From: Tubulanus polymorphus
Lineage: Eukaryota > Nemertea > Palaeonemertea > Tubulaniformes > Tubulanidae
NCBI RefSeq assembly: GCF_964204645.1
Contig: NC_134026.1
Location: 17,256,650-17,320,649 of the forward strand
Length of the DNA: 64,000 nt
Direction: 5' to 3'
Below are positions 43,611 to 54,412 of this stretch, piece by piece. How positions within the stretch are numbered: the first letter of the stretch is position 1; each line of letters starts with the position of its first letter. The notes under the pieces were generated by a model. That model had not been told where the DNA came from, did no database searches, and saw nothing but the letters and a program-made list of their open reading frames with translations. The position numbers and the translations under genes are program-made.

Positions 43611-44610
43611 CCCTTACAATACCACTACCGTATGGCATACGGTACAAATTGACAAGCTAGCATACCCGTACCGTATGTGATACGGTATCACTTAACCCTT
43701 CTTCTAAAAGGGCATATCTATCAGTATCAGCCGGTGCTGCCATCTGCATAAAATCCAAGATGGCAACAGCCAGGAAAAAACAATTTGGCTGGATGAAATG
43801 GTTCAGCAACTCGTATATGATGCTGACAGTGATGCTGGTGACTTGGAATTTGGTAGTGAACAAATTGAGAGTGACAACGAATATGACAGCAGCAGTTCAG
43901 ATGATGAGACTTAGTCAGAAAATAGGTTTATAGTGCCGGCAATGATTTTGATGATGAAAATGAAATCAGTGACAATCTTTTTAAACCCTGTTGATACGGC
44001 TGTCATGGCAACAGACACCAATAATAATAATGAAGAACCAGGAACTGTCCATCCTCAAGGTCACATATATCCAAATAATTTGTCTTATTTGTAAGCCCAA
44101 TTGTTATCAACACCATGGTATACAATGTATCAGTGTTAAATACGTAGGTAACAATTTTCTGAGGCCTGAAATCATAACCCAATGAGACCCCTTACATCCG
44201 GCCTTCCGACATATCCGTGGAGAAGTTGGTAAATTAGTGGAAAAATACATTTTTCAGTTGTTCTATCGCTTTGAAATTTTTAATACATAAAGTGAGGATA
44301 TAATGGCATACAATTTCAGTTGGAATTGAATAGATCAGTGCATTTTGCTGGGAGACAGAGCAGTTTATCTGAAACTTTTTCGTGAATTTTTTTCATGGCG
44401 GCCATCTTGGAGTATGTGACCTTGACCTCAAGTTCACTTATATCCAAATTATGTCTACATAGCTGGCCCAAAAGTTATCATCAACATGCTATATAATTTT
44501 TCTGTGTCACATACCTTGGTAACTATTCTATGAAGTTTCAAATATACCCCCTATAATCCTCTAAATTCCCTCCGGTACAGCAGCGGAGACACTATGTGGT
44601 ATTGAAAGGG
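43611..44610. mobile_element. Non-autonomous piggyBac element, exactly 1,000 bp, TTAA duplication
   Basis: TTAA at 43,607-43,610 and 44,611-44,614 flank inverted ends CCCTTACAATACCAC and GTGGTATTGAAAGGG (one mismatch in 15). Just inside the left end are hairpins ACCGTATGGCATACGGT and TACCGTATGTGATACGGTA. 43,760-43,912 keeps a piggyBac-like N-terminus (MATARKKQFG, then in another frame DEMVQQLVYDADSDAGDLEF and a serine/aspartate tract) and the rest of the transposase is gone. The right half includes TGACCTTGACCTCAAGTTCA, a dispersed-family word. Confidence 0.88.
43760..43912 (+). pseudogene. piggyBac transposase N-terminal remnant
   Basis: A start codon and ten residues, one frameshift, then about 45 acidic residues (EQIESDNEYDSSSSDDET) before a TAG. 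The catalytic domain and the C-terminal zinc finger are missing. Confidence 0.6.
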
Positions 44611-44619
44611 TTAAGCCAC

Positions 44620-45140
44620 ACAGCCATATAGACACAGATTTAGATCAGTTGAGCTTGCCAATCTCTCAGCCCTTAAGTTCCCATATCCCAAAACAGGCAG
44701 TTAGTGCCATGCAGGCTTTAGGGGAGTCACTGTGCCAGATAGGGTCCTTCCAGGGAGAGCAGGAGACGGTCAAGGACTTGGTCTCGCAGGATCATCCGGA
44801 TTTGGTTCACATGGTAGATCAGATCGCTACTTTGGAGTGACTGTTACAGGCTATGAGCCAGGCTGTCTGCCATCAGGTTCCTCTGGCTATTAGGCTTCGG
44901 GCCTCGGATCGCTTATTTTCGGGAAGGGGTTCCAAAACCTTCGAGCAGGTGCAAAAGATGGATGAATCTAGGGCTAAGCCCAATTTCAGCGTTCTAAAAA
45001 AGTATTTGTCCTACAATAATACCCAGCGAGTAGGCCGCCCTTCGACTGAGGAACTACCCAGGATGCAGTTTAGGACACCAGGCTGGTCTGGGTCCGGCAC
45101 AAAGAATAGTAAAGGGCTACAAGGGCAGGGGAGGACTTAC
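44620..45140 (+). pseudogene. DIRS gag, 3' part, fused to a truncated RT
   Basis: 44,649-44,840 encodes IPKQAVSAMQALGESLCQIG and HPDLVHMVDQIATLE before a TGA. The frame 44,853-45,428 continues MSQAVCHQVPLAIRLRASD, RLFSGRGSKTFEQ, YNNTQRVGRPSTEELP. At about 45,120 it passes directly into RTYQFRALPF of RT motif B. The N-terminal half of the RT is therefore deleted. Confidence 0.6.
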
Positions 45141-45540
45141 CAATTTCGCGCTCTTCCGTTCAGGGCCCAGTGCTGCCACAAAGTTAGTGAAAACTGTTCA
45201 GCGTCGCCATCAGTCGCAAGGGGTACATCTATTCGTGTACCTGGACGACTGGTTGGTGGTGGTGGATTCAGCAAGGAAGTGCCAGGAAGGGTTGGAGAAA
45301 TCCTTGGCCTTTATAAACCGGTTGGGTTTCAGGGTGAATCTGGAGAAGTCACATCTGGTCCCCTCTCAGAGATTTGTATATCTGGGGATGTACTACAACC
45401 TGGAAAACGGTCTAGTTTATTCAGCTGAACCAGGGGTACACAAACTCAAAGAAGCGGTATCCGGCCTGAATCAGGGGATTCCCCAGCCAGCGCGGTACTG
45501 GTCTCAGGTCCTAGGACAGATGATTTCGATGTCCTAAGTC
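45130..45540 (+). pseudogene. DIRS reverse transcriptase, palm and thumb
   Basis: YQFRALPF then, after a one-base shift, KTVQRRHQSQGVHLFVYLDD, WLVVVDSARKCQEGL, FINRLGFRVNLEKSHLVPSQ, RFVYLGMYYN. The YLDD catalytic box is intact. The wording VYLDDWL and NLEKSHLVPSQ is characteristic of DIRS/Ngaro rather than Gypsy RTs. A TAA at 45,535 closes the frame. Confidence 0.8.
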
Positions 45541-45599
45541 GTTCCGCTGGGCAGATTACACAGCCGTCCACTAGAGCAGCTTTGGAAAAGTTCTTGGTC

Positions 45600-45771
45600 T
45601 AATTCAAATCAATGCTGGGACAGTCTTCTCCCAGTGCCTCCACCGGCCCTAGTGGCGGATCTCATGTGGTGGATTTGTAGAGGCACGCCTCTAGCTCCAC
45701 TCAAGGTGCCAATTCATCTTTTCACGGATGCCAGTTTTTACGGATGGGGAGCCCATCTCGAGGCTTCTCGG

Positions 45772-45856
<85 letters not shown>

Positions 45857-46500
45857 GGGGGGAGAGAGAGAGAGAGATAGAGAGGTAGAGAGAGGTTTGC
45901 ACATAAACCATTTGGAGTTGTTAGCAGTGCAGAAAGCAATGCAAGTTCTTCCACAGAAGACTGTCCGGTCGCAATGTGTATGTGTGGTTGGCCACGGAAA
46001 ACTCGATGGTCAAAGCCTACCTCTTGAATCAGGGAGGAACGAGGTCTCAGACTTTAATGCCGTCAACCACAGAGATCCTTCTATGGGTTCAGGTGTAGGG
46101 GATTTCGCTATCAGTATCCCATCTAGCAGGAAAATTAAATGCGGTGGCTGATCAGTTGTCGCGTCAGGACAAGCCGATTGCCACAGAGTAGAAACTGTCT
46201 CAGCCGGTAGCGGCTCGAGTCAGGTCACTGATAGGTTGGCCAAATCTAGACCTGTTTGCTACCAGGTTCAACACCAGGTGCCCAGTGTCCGTCTGCCCAT
46301 TCCCAGACGACTGGGCATAGGCCGTGGATGCGCTCTCATAGAGTGGGACAACGTTCATGCCTACGCTTATCCCCCTGTCCCCCTGATAAATCAGGTGTTG
46401 GAGCGGGTGGCAAGTGGTCCTCGTGGCACCATGCTGGACAGCTCAGACTTGGTTCCCAAGACTTCTGTTCCCAGTGTTGCCAGCATCTAGCTATAATATT
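45600..46500 (+). pseudogene. DIRS RNase H domain interrupted by (GA)n, plus C-terminal region
   Basis: LMWWICRGTPLAPLKVPIHL then FTDASFYGWGAHLEAS (45,720-45,770), the first RNase H motif. A ~120-bp GA run follows and the domain resumes with HINHLELLAVQKAMQVLPQK at about 45,900. Further on, in several frames, are HLAGKLNAVADQLSRQDKP, DLFATRFNTRCP and FPDDWAWAVDALS, the conserved DIRS tail that precedes the recombinase. Frameshifts and a stop before KLSQPVAAR break it. Confidence 0.8.
45771..45894. repeat. (GA)n microsatellite inside RNase H
   Basis: About 120 bp of GA/AG with a few GG interruptions, producing artefactual Arg-Glu and Ser-Leu ORFs on both strands. Confidence 0.97.
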
Positions 46501-46649
46501 TCCGGAAATCTTTCTGGTATTTCTCTTGAGTTACACAAGGGAAGTAGTGTCCAAGGTTCCTAATTGTGCCCTATAGAGACTTGTCTTAATCAAATCGGGT
46601 AGTTTAGAATCTTTAAGGAAACTATGCCTGACCGACGGGGCTAAATTTG

Positions 46650-46741
46650 CCTGAAGCCTAATAGCCAGAGGAACCTGATGGCAGACAGCCCGGCTCATAG
46701 CCTGCAACAGTCACTCCAAAGTAGCGATCTGATCTGCCATG
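46650..46741 (-). repeat. Inverted copy of the DIRS gag segment 44,812-44,905
   Basis: The complement of 46,650-46,741 reads ATGGCAGATCAGATCGCTAC, TTTGGAGTGACTGTTGCAGG, CTATGAGCCGGGCTGTCTGC, matching the plus-strand text at 44,812-44,905 with only a few differences, including the premature TGA. The shared TGA shows that the copy was made after gag decayed or that both derive from a decayed master. Confidence 0.85.
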
Positions 46742-46798
46742 GCCTATTTTGCTAGAACGGAAGTTTCAATTGCCGCAGTGAATTTACTTCAATTTTTT

Positions 46799-47014
46799 GG
46801 AATTCCTCAAGGGTTATATGATTAACGACTAAACACTTTACGATTTAAGAGTTGCTTTTTACGAGTTATACGACTGAACTTTTTACGATTTACGAGTTTA
46901 CTTTTTATGAGTTACGACTAACTTTTTTTGAGTTACTAGAGCAACTGCTATTTTGACCTTATAGGCTAGCAATATGCAAGTAACTCATAAGTTGTTTGAC
47001 CCTTGAGGAATTCC
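46799..47014. mobile_element. 216-bp MITE with GGAATTCCTCAAGGGT ends
   Basis: GGAATTCCTCAAGGGT at the left and ACCCTTGAGGAATTCC at the right are perfect complements. The interior repeats a TTTACGAGTTA-like word four or five times in one half. No ORF. The flanks do not show a clear duplication. Confidence 0.8.
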
Positions 47015-48270
47015 ATACTGAGCAGAAGGGAAACAGATGTTGTAAGTTTTTCAGGATGGCTTCTTATATAGGCCTATATTATGATGGGTTGATTCTCCTT
47101 AAACTTTTCATATATGAAAAGTTCAAGCTACTTAGAAAACATATATGTTTTCTAGACAATATTTGAGTCGACTGGTCGACCCCCACCGATTTTGGATTAT
47201 AAGCTGTATGCCGATTGTGCCCTAAGAATTTCGATTTCAATTGTCACTGGAAGCGACATAGGGTTTACAGTTGTCACCTTCCAACTCGACAAATCGCCAT
47301 TTTTATGTCGATTTGAATATGAATATGTCGATGACAGTTTTACGACAAATTTCGTTTTGTCCCCCATGTTCCACATGAGAATTAGTATGACGACACGTGT
47401 GAAGATAAGATGAGCGTCGATTTGTCGCGAGGAAAATGTCATGTTTGGACAGCTGACCTTGAGTGTTTGCCACCCAGTTAACTAGCCTCCATACTCTTTT
47501 GCCATAAATTTATAATGAGATCATGGGAAATAGGTGTGTTTAAAAAGATATGTTTTAAGATTTGATATGTTTAGAGAAACATTGTAGCCTGCAATAGGTA
47601 AATAAAAAATTCCTATTGATTGACCTACTTACCTGCTGTCGGCAAACTGGACATCTCATGGCACCAATCCAAGATCCGTGGTGCCAATAGGCCAAAATAC
47701 AGTTACCTGCAAATAAGAAACATACATTGATATGAAGAAAAATTAATTTTCACTATGCAAGCCCTAAATATAAACCTCTTCTAATACCAAGTATGGAACT
47801 TCCTTCATCATATCAAAACTTACAAGTTTAACTAGAACTAGAGCTATACTAGCAATAGCCTTCAGCCGATAAAATATTCTAATAAAAGACCTATGGTCTT
47901 GTAGCTCACCTGACCATTAACTAATAGGTGTACACAGTTAAAGGGCAAATGCTGTCAAAAATGAACTTTCCGCGATTTCATTACCAGAAGAAAGTTAAGT
48001 ACAAATATAGCTGCAATGCAGCGATAACGGGATTCTGCGATTGGCGTACAGGGATGCGTGCAAAAATTTCACCGAAATCAGTTCATAAGGATTTTTTACT
48101 GAGCGCCATTCGGTGAATGGTCGACTCGATTCATGTAAAGAGTTTAGGTTAACGTCTAAGACACCGGTTTATCGAAACCGGTTTATAAACCGGTATGAAC
48201 GAAGGTGATTTCCCGGCAGACCAAAAAGATTCATGTAAACCGATTTCAAACAAATGCGCCTTAGGCCTAC
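47015..48270. other. No gene; fragments of two dispersed families
   Basis: 47,190-47,450 has CCAACTCGACAAATCGCCAT and GAATATGTCGATGACAG, a diverged relative of the GTCGACAT/TCGCGA element at 61.9 kb. 48,000-48,050 has AAATATAGCTGCAATGCAGC GATAACGG, one member of the hairpin family also at 55.7, 58.2 and 61.0 kb. An ACCGGTTT-rich dyad lies at 48,160-48,195. Confidence 0.6.
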
Positions 48271-48284
48271 CTGACAATATTACC

Positions 48285-48480
48285 AATCTTGCATAACTCG
48301 GCAGTATTTTTGAAGAGTACAATCGCATTATTTTTTGTGCGTCTGCAATTCATGGTGAAATATCACCTACAATGCAATTGTATGAATCGACACGATCGCA
48401 AAGAATCGCATTATTTTTGAGTGTCTGTGATTGTAAAATATCACCGACAAGTGCACAACGTATCTGAATCCATACTGCGA
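48285..48480. repeat. Left subterminal TGCGAT repeats
   Basis: Three AATCGCA words and related CGATCG/GTCTGCAATTC text, the inverted counterpart of the array at 53,255-54,375 but much shorter. Confidence 0.7.
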
Positions 48481-48789
48481 GGAAAAATCAGTTTCTCCGC
48501 AAACATATTCCGTTATCAAAATATAGCATTTTGGTATACATTCTGGGATCATTACCAAAACTTTTATAAAATAAGTGAACCAATTTCACTGTAATTGCCA
48601 TGTTAATATTTAAATGCTGATTGTTTATAAATAGGCACTTGCACAAGTCGCAACAATCGAGTGACTCGGGGTAATAAAAATCATTCCCAACAATATCGCT
48701 GATTTTTTTACAGTCTCTGGAGACTTACAATTGAAAATCACACTGAAATCGCGTTTTTCAACGTAAATCTACGAGATTTTGTATGCGCA

Positions 48790-49620
48790 TGCGCGTAATT
48801 ATAATTTTGCACTCAGTTCTTGAATTTTTTGGATACGACGAAAATTGACAAATCGGCAACAATTTCAGTAAAAAGGTGAGTTTCATGTCTTTATTTCATA
48901 TAAAAGGAGTGGCAAAACGCTTTTGAGAATAGTCCAGACGCAAAATTTGACTTGTTTTTAGTTAAAAAACATCGTTTTGGGGTGCATCCTTGAACTCAAT
49001 CAAGTTTTTGGAGGCCGCCATCATCGATGTCTCAAGAGAGGAAGCCAATATGGCGGCTCTTCACGTAAATTTCGTTAATTTTGACGATCAAATTTCTCGA
49101 TAAGAAAAATGATTTAAGCATTCATTCTTATTCTTTATTGGTATATGACTAAGGGGTACTTATCTATAGGCCTAATTGATGTCTCATTTGTGTATTTTCA
49201 TGTGAGAAAACATATTTTTTTCGCTTGGAATATTGTTTACTAACCGGCTGCTCACGCATAATTAGTTCACGTGATCACAAAGCGATGACCTGATTGATTC
49301 TCTACAATAACATAAGCACGTGGCTAAACACATGTCAATGTTTACATGCTTTCTTCTGTCAAAATAGTAGGGATTTGAACTTATATTCAACATTGTGTTA
49401 ATTTTGTTGTGACACAAGCATGTCCACTGTAATTTTAATATCTCATTCTTTGGCCTCTTTTGACTACATGAGACATTTTTACAAGTATCTCCCCATTGAA
49501 TCATGAATCTGAATATTGGAAAAAATACAAAGAATGAGGAATGTCATTTTTATTTGAATTTTCTTATTTTTTATATCATCTGCTTATACAATTTTGTTTT
49601 TCTTTATAGAATTCATTATC
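48790..49620 (+). promoter_or_regulatory. Probable 5' untranslated exon and intron of the unassigned transposon gene
   Basis: CAGTAAAAAGGTGAGTTTCA at about 48,864 is a strong splice donor, and TTTTTCTTTATAG at 49,596-49,608 is a strong acceptor 12 bp before the ATG at 49,621. A noncoding first exon would lie upstream of 48,873. Inference from splice signals only. Confidence 0.4.
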
Positions 49621-52557
49621 ATGGCACAGCGACTACGTGATCTGATAGAGTCGTACAAGAATGACTATGATCCTGGTACTGGTCGACTCAGCCACACGTC
49701 TGTTCGTCTTGGACTAGTGTTCTATCTTCATAGCCTGAATAAGACAGCAAAGCAATTCAAATCAACTGGTGAAAAAGTTAGGAATTTATCAGAGGATTTC
49801 AGCCATTGTAATTTTGATGCTCTGTGTAAACTTATACGGCGAAAAGTTCCGGACCTTGAAAGTTTAAAGAAACAAATCGACAGAAATTGGAACTCTATTT
49901 TAAAGTTTCTGGATGAAGACTGCCCGTGTCCATTCCAGTCTTTGGATTTAAGTGCAACCAGATCTGTAACATCTCAACGGTCATCATTGACAGAAAATCT
50001 CTCTGGGTCTCAGTTATCAGAAGGCCTAGCCGCAGATTTTTTCCAATCATCAGGACTTATTTCCACGTCATTGTCTACGTCGACACCATCTAAGCGATTG
50101 TTAAACCATGATGTGTACTCACCATCACCGAAAAAGTTAAGAGCTGATTGTTCGAGTTGTTGTCATCGCCGAGGAACTGTTAAAAAGATATGTAAATCGA
50201 ACCGAAATTACCGGAGAACATTATGAGAATTAAAGTCGATTACATCATTTACTGCCACCAAAGCTCAATTAGTTCAAGCTGTGAATCGTAAGACTGCAAT
50301 AGAGGAAATTGAGATCGAAAATTTGTGTATTAGATTCAAAGATGCGCATACAGGAAAGGACGATTAAATCTTTGCGAAAGAAACTGGAAGGTGAAAGTCT
50401 TTATGCGGAGATAAGGAAATTAAAAAATCGAATTGCTAAAAAAAAGTGTGAAGCAAAAAAACATATTTCTGAGTTAGAAAAAAATATAGTCGAAATGGAA
50501 CGGCATAATGCAGCGCTAAAGACACAGCTTGCTTCATTGCGAACAGAGTTTTGTGACTTAACCATGCAATTTGAAGATGCCAAAATGGATAGGAGTGCCG
50601 ATTATTATTCAATTAATGTGAAAAAGGACAAAAAAACTTATAGTGTATCATATCGCAAAGCGGGATATAATTGTTTAATGAACCAAGTTTCAGTTGAGGC
50701 AACTAGTCGGCTATTGCAACCCATCGTCAAGGAACTCACTGGCCTTTAATTGAACGAAAAGGCACATCCAACAACTGTTGCTCAATTTGCATATGAATTG
50801 GGCGTCATATCTGAACTAAAAGTTGGTGAAATTTTAAAAGATAATGACAACATAACTTTGGCATGGGATGCCACATCTCTGAAAGGTGACCATATTAATG
50901 AAGTTCATATTTGTGTTTCACGCGAAGATGATGGACAGGTTGGATATGTTTTACACATTGCTTCATTAGCAGGAGGCACTCAAATGGATTATGTCAGTCA
51001 TATCAGTGATTCTCTTCAGGAAGTTGCGGAGACATATGCATTATTTCACGACTGTGAATTTGTTGATGTTTATGACTCATTCAAAAGTCATATTAAAAAC
51101 TCAAAATCCGATAGGGTTAATGTGAACCACTGTGTTGTGACTCAGCTCAAAGAAAAATTAGAGATGAAATTGCTAGAACTGAATTGTAATCTTCATCCCT
51201 TGGATGGCTTATCGCATAAAACTATCACAGTTCTCAAGAACGTTGACACAAGTTATAACGTGGTTGGAAAACTATTCGGTAGTAGTTGCAAGGTTGTGAA
51301 TGTTATTATTGCATTAAACAAAATGAGGTTTAAAGACGGCAAAGGAGACCCGGCTGGTTTCAAACTTTTTATGAAACGTGAAAATATAGCGTTTGGTATG
51401 ATCGTCCGTTACGTGGGTAACCAGTTCCACGTCTTATTCCACTTATGTGGAGTGTACTTTTACTTGCACAAAAAATTACTTCATTACCTGAAGTATGCCT
51501 GTAACAACAATACAACATTGAAAACAGCACTGATTGAGGATTTAATGAACAATCACATAATTATTCATCTACAGGTGCTGGGACTGTTAGGAAAGGTCGT
51601 AACTGGGCCGTGGATGCGAAAATTGTATGATAATCGAAACAAACTCAGTAACCTGGAGATAGTTCCGTATCTGAAACGCTGCGTGGAAAATTTGAAATCA
51701 TTAAATGAGCAACCTTTAGATTTGTTATCAGCCGAAAGCGATATCTTTGGTGAAGAATTACCATTAGATGAAATTTTCCAATGTCTTCAGGTCATCCCGC
51801 CTCAGGCTGATGAATTCTTTCATGTTTGTAAGTCGCTTACATCCGGATATATATATGTTTTGGAGAATCAGTTGCGCAGATACTTAGTTGGGGATTCATC
51901 ATCTCCTACTGCAAGTATGTTATTGCAGACAAGCTCTGCACCAGTGCATAATATGTTCGCAGAAAGAATTATGGGGACTGTAGACTCACTCTGCCATGCG
52001 CCCAATGCTCAGAGTGGGTTTGTCGATGGGACTGTAAAAAGTAAACGGATCAATACTCTTCAGTGGCTTAACACCAAACCGGCAAATATCCAGGAGCAAA
52101 TAGTCAGATTTGCCATCACTCGTGGACGTAATAAATCTCCGGAAACTTCAATCGGATAAAATTACTATCGAAAAAGAAAAGCGAATTAAGGCAAAGCAAC
52201 AGAAAAAAGACACACCCGAACGTAACCGTGTTACAAGACAATTCGAGGCAGTCCTAGTTTCTAAGGAACTTGTCGATGGTACTGATGAACAAATTCGTTC
52301 AATTATCAATGATCCATCTATACTGAAAGATAAATATATCGATCATTCATGGACTGAGGATGATTACCATGAGTGTGTCTATCATGGGAAAATCTTAAAT
52401 GTGAAATCACGTTAAAAAAAACAAAATTGATGTACCCGAATACACTATTGCCTATTGCTCAGATAATGAAGAGGAGGAGGCATCCGTTGACTACAAACTC
52501 TTGGTTTCGGAGATCCTTACGGACTGGTATTTTGGTGACTTGGTGTTAATTCAGTAA
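49621..52557 (+). pseudogene. Unassigned transposase-like protein (~980 codons), broken by two stops and three frameshifts
   Basis: Starts MAQRLRDLIESYKNDYDPGT. N-terminal helical domain (about 110 residues), Ser/Thr linker, and a CSSCCHRR motif near residue 180. After TGA at 50,224 and a frameshift near 50,330 comes a coiled coil (KKLEGESLYAEIRKLKNRI, KKHISELEKNIVEMERHNAA). After TAA at 50,747, in the same frame, a 460-residue core follows with ITLAWDATSLKGDHINEVH, LNCNLHPLDGLSHKT, MRFKDGKGDPAGFKLFMKR, VRYVGNQFHVLFHLCGVYFY and MFAERIMGTVDSLCHAPN. After a frameshift at ~52,140 a basic helix follows, then one at 52,415, and an end with VPEYTIAYCSDNEEEEA and DWYFGDLVLIQ. The WDATS segment followed by C-x-L-H resembles the first strand and C-x-x-H of hAT-like RNase H folds. 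I cannot place it in a named superfamily. Confidence 0.6.
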
Positions 52558-53254
52558 GGTATAACATATGTTTATCTGTTTAAAACGCCTTAAAATAAAT
52601 TCTCCTTCAAAAAACATGAAGTTTGATACCTCACATGGCTATGTTTGGTTTACTGGAGTTGAATCGGAAATCCAATATGGCCGACTTAATGATATCCAAT
52701 ATGGCCGACTAAAAAAATTAAAACTGTGTTTCTTTTACGATTTTACCCCAATATCTGCAGTAAGCAATAACACAATGATATTTCCCTAACCATCAGTAAG
52801 CAATAACATGCTTTAACCATTCTAGAAATTAGAATAATATACTGTGCTGTTCTGATACCAGTGCGATTTGTCAAAGGTCAAGGTCACTATGACCTTCATA
52901 AAGGTCGCACGATTCCAAAAACTTTGATTTATCATATAAGGACATATTATCCATCCATGGTGAAAATTTCAGGCTGATACCATGACTAAGAGAGAAAATA
53001 TGGCTGTTTTAACAAGGAAAACATCTAAAAAAATCACAGTTTTTCGAACTATCGTCTTAGTTAATTCAAATACATAAATCGGCTAATCTTTCAACACTTA
53101 TATAAATATCTCCACTTCTAGATAAGATAGAAAGGTAATTTAAAAAGCGTGTGATTTTTCTTTCTTAGTTCTATCCATCTATCATGTTTCAAAAGCTCTA
53201 GCAATGATTTGAAATTTTTGTTCAAGTGCCTACTATAAATGGGAAACAGTTCAT
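52558..53254. other. Unassigned 3' arm of the candidate transposon
   Basis: No ORF with motifs. 52,865-52,910 carries TCAAAGGTCAAGGTCACTAT followed by GACCTTCATAAAGGTCGCAC, that is the dispersed nuclear-receptor word with an inverted half-site, bracketed by GTGCGA and TCGCAC. Confidence 0.5.
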
Positions 53255-54375
53255 TGCTATGTGTACATAGAATCACAGACGCGCAAAAATAATGCGATTC
53301 TTTGCGATTGTGTCGATTCATACTATCGCATTGTTGGTGATATTCTACATGGAATCGCAGGCATGCAAAAGACAATGCAATTGTACCATTCAGAAATAAT
53401 CGCAAATTCTTTAGAATCACATGCCATCCTTTTGCGATCGTATGAATCGCACTTTACGTTAGTGAAATTCAATTCATATAATCGTAAAACGTAGGATTGC
53501 AAATCGTTACAATCGCATGAAATCCTTTTTCGATCGTATGTGATTGTAGTGATCGTGTGAATCGCACTTTACCTTAGTGAAATACAATTCATATAATCAT
53601 AGATGATAGAATCGCAAATTCTTCAGAAATAGGACAATACAAATACTCACATATCACAAATACTCACGAATTGCATGCTATCCTTTTGCGATCGTAGCGA
53701 TCATATGAATCGCACTTTACCTTAGTGAAATTCAATTCATGTAGTCATAGATCATAGAATCGCAAATTCTTCAGAATCGCATGCTATCCTTTTGCGATCA
53801 CATCAATCGCATTGTTGTTGATACTTTACATAGAATCGCAGACGCGCAAAAAATAATGCGATTGTACTATTCAGATCGTAGCGATCATATAAATCGCACT
53901 TTATGTTGGTGAAATTCAATTCATATAATCGTAAATCATAGAATCGCAAATTATTTACAATCACATGCTATCCTTTTGTGATTGTAAGCGGTCATTGCGA
54001 CATATGAATCGCACTTAACATTAGTGATATTCAATTCATAGGATCGCAAATGTAGAATCGCAATTTCTTAAGAATCGCATGCTATCCTTTTGCGATCGTA
54101 TAAATCGCATTTTACGTTAGTGAAATTCAATTCATAGAATCGCAAATTCTTTAGAATCGCATGCTATCCTTTTGCGATCATATGTGATCGTAGTTATCGT
54201 TTGTATCGCATTTTAAGTTAGTGATATTCAATTCATATAATCTATAATCGTAGAATAGCTTTCTGAAATCATAGAATCGCAAATCAATAGAATCGCACAT
54301 TATTTCCTTAAATTATGAATAGAATCGGAAGGATCGCAATACTGTGCGATTGTGCTATTAAGTAATACCGCACTG
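53255..54375 (+). repeat. Right subterminal array dense in ATCGCA/TGCGAT
   Basis: Degenerate units of about 90-120 bp contain GAATCGCATGCTATCCTTTT, GCGATCGTA, TATGAATCGCACTTTACCTT, AGTGAAATTCAATTCATATA and AGAATCGCAAATTCTT. I count about 34 ATCGCA/TGCGAT hexamers by eye in 1.1 kb, where fewer than one is expected from base composition. Confidence 0.85.
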
Positions 54376-54412
54376 TTCTCCAATCTTAGGCCAATAGCAA
54401 TTCATTTTGATC

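Larger units (their letters stand above)
42961..46741 (+). mobile_element. DIRS-like tyrosine-recombinase retrotransposon, decayed and interrupted
   Basis: Gag-like text flanks a piggyBac insertion (43,611-44,610), followed by RT with YLDD and the DIRS-type RNase H. No tyrosine recombinase can be recognised after 46,500. The right end carries an inverted copy (about 46,650-46,741) of a gag segment at about 44,812-44,905. A (GA)n tract interrupts the RNase H. Boundaries are approximate. Confidence 0.7.
48275..54400. mobile_element. Candidate DNA transposon of unassigned superfamily, ~6.1 kb
   Basis: One decayed gene (49,621-52,557) is flanked by inverted subterminal sequence. The complement of 48,290-48,435 (CAAAAATAATGCGATTCTTT, GTGTCGATTCATAC, AATAATGCGATTGTACT, then AATACTGCCGAGTTATGCAA) matches the right arm beginning 53,268 and its far end at 54,325-54,390 (TGTGCGATTGTGCT, AATACCGCACTGTTCTCCAA). 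I therefore place the ends near 48,275 and 54,390. No exact terminal repeat or target duplication could be fixed. Confidence 0.6.

Noticed and set aside
45634-46151. Arg-Glu and Ser-Leu rich ORFs
   Set aside because: Created by the (GA)n tract; only the flanking RNase H text is real.
53255-54375. TGCGAT array as a CRISPR-like or centromeric satellite
   Set aside because: Unit length varies (about 90-120 bp), words occur on both strands, and a shorter inverted counterpart exists at the other side of a gene. Subterminal transposon repeats fit better.
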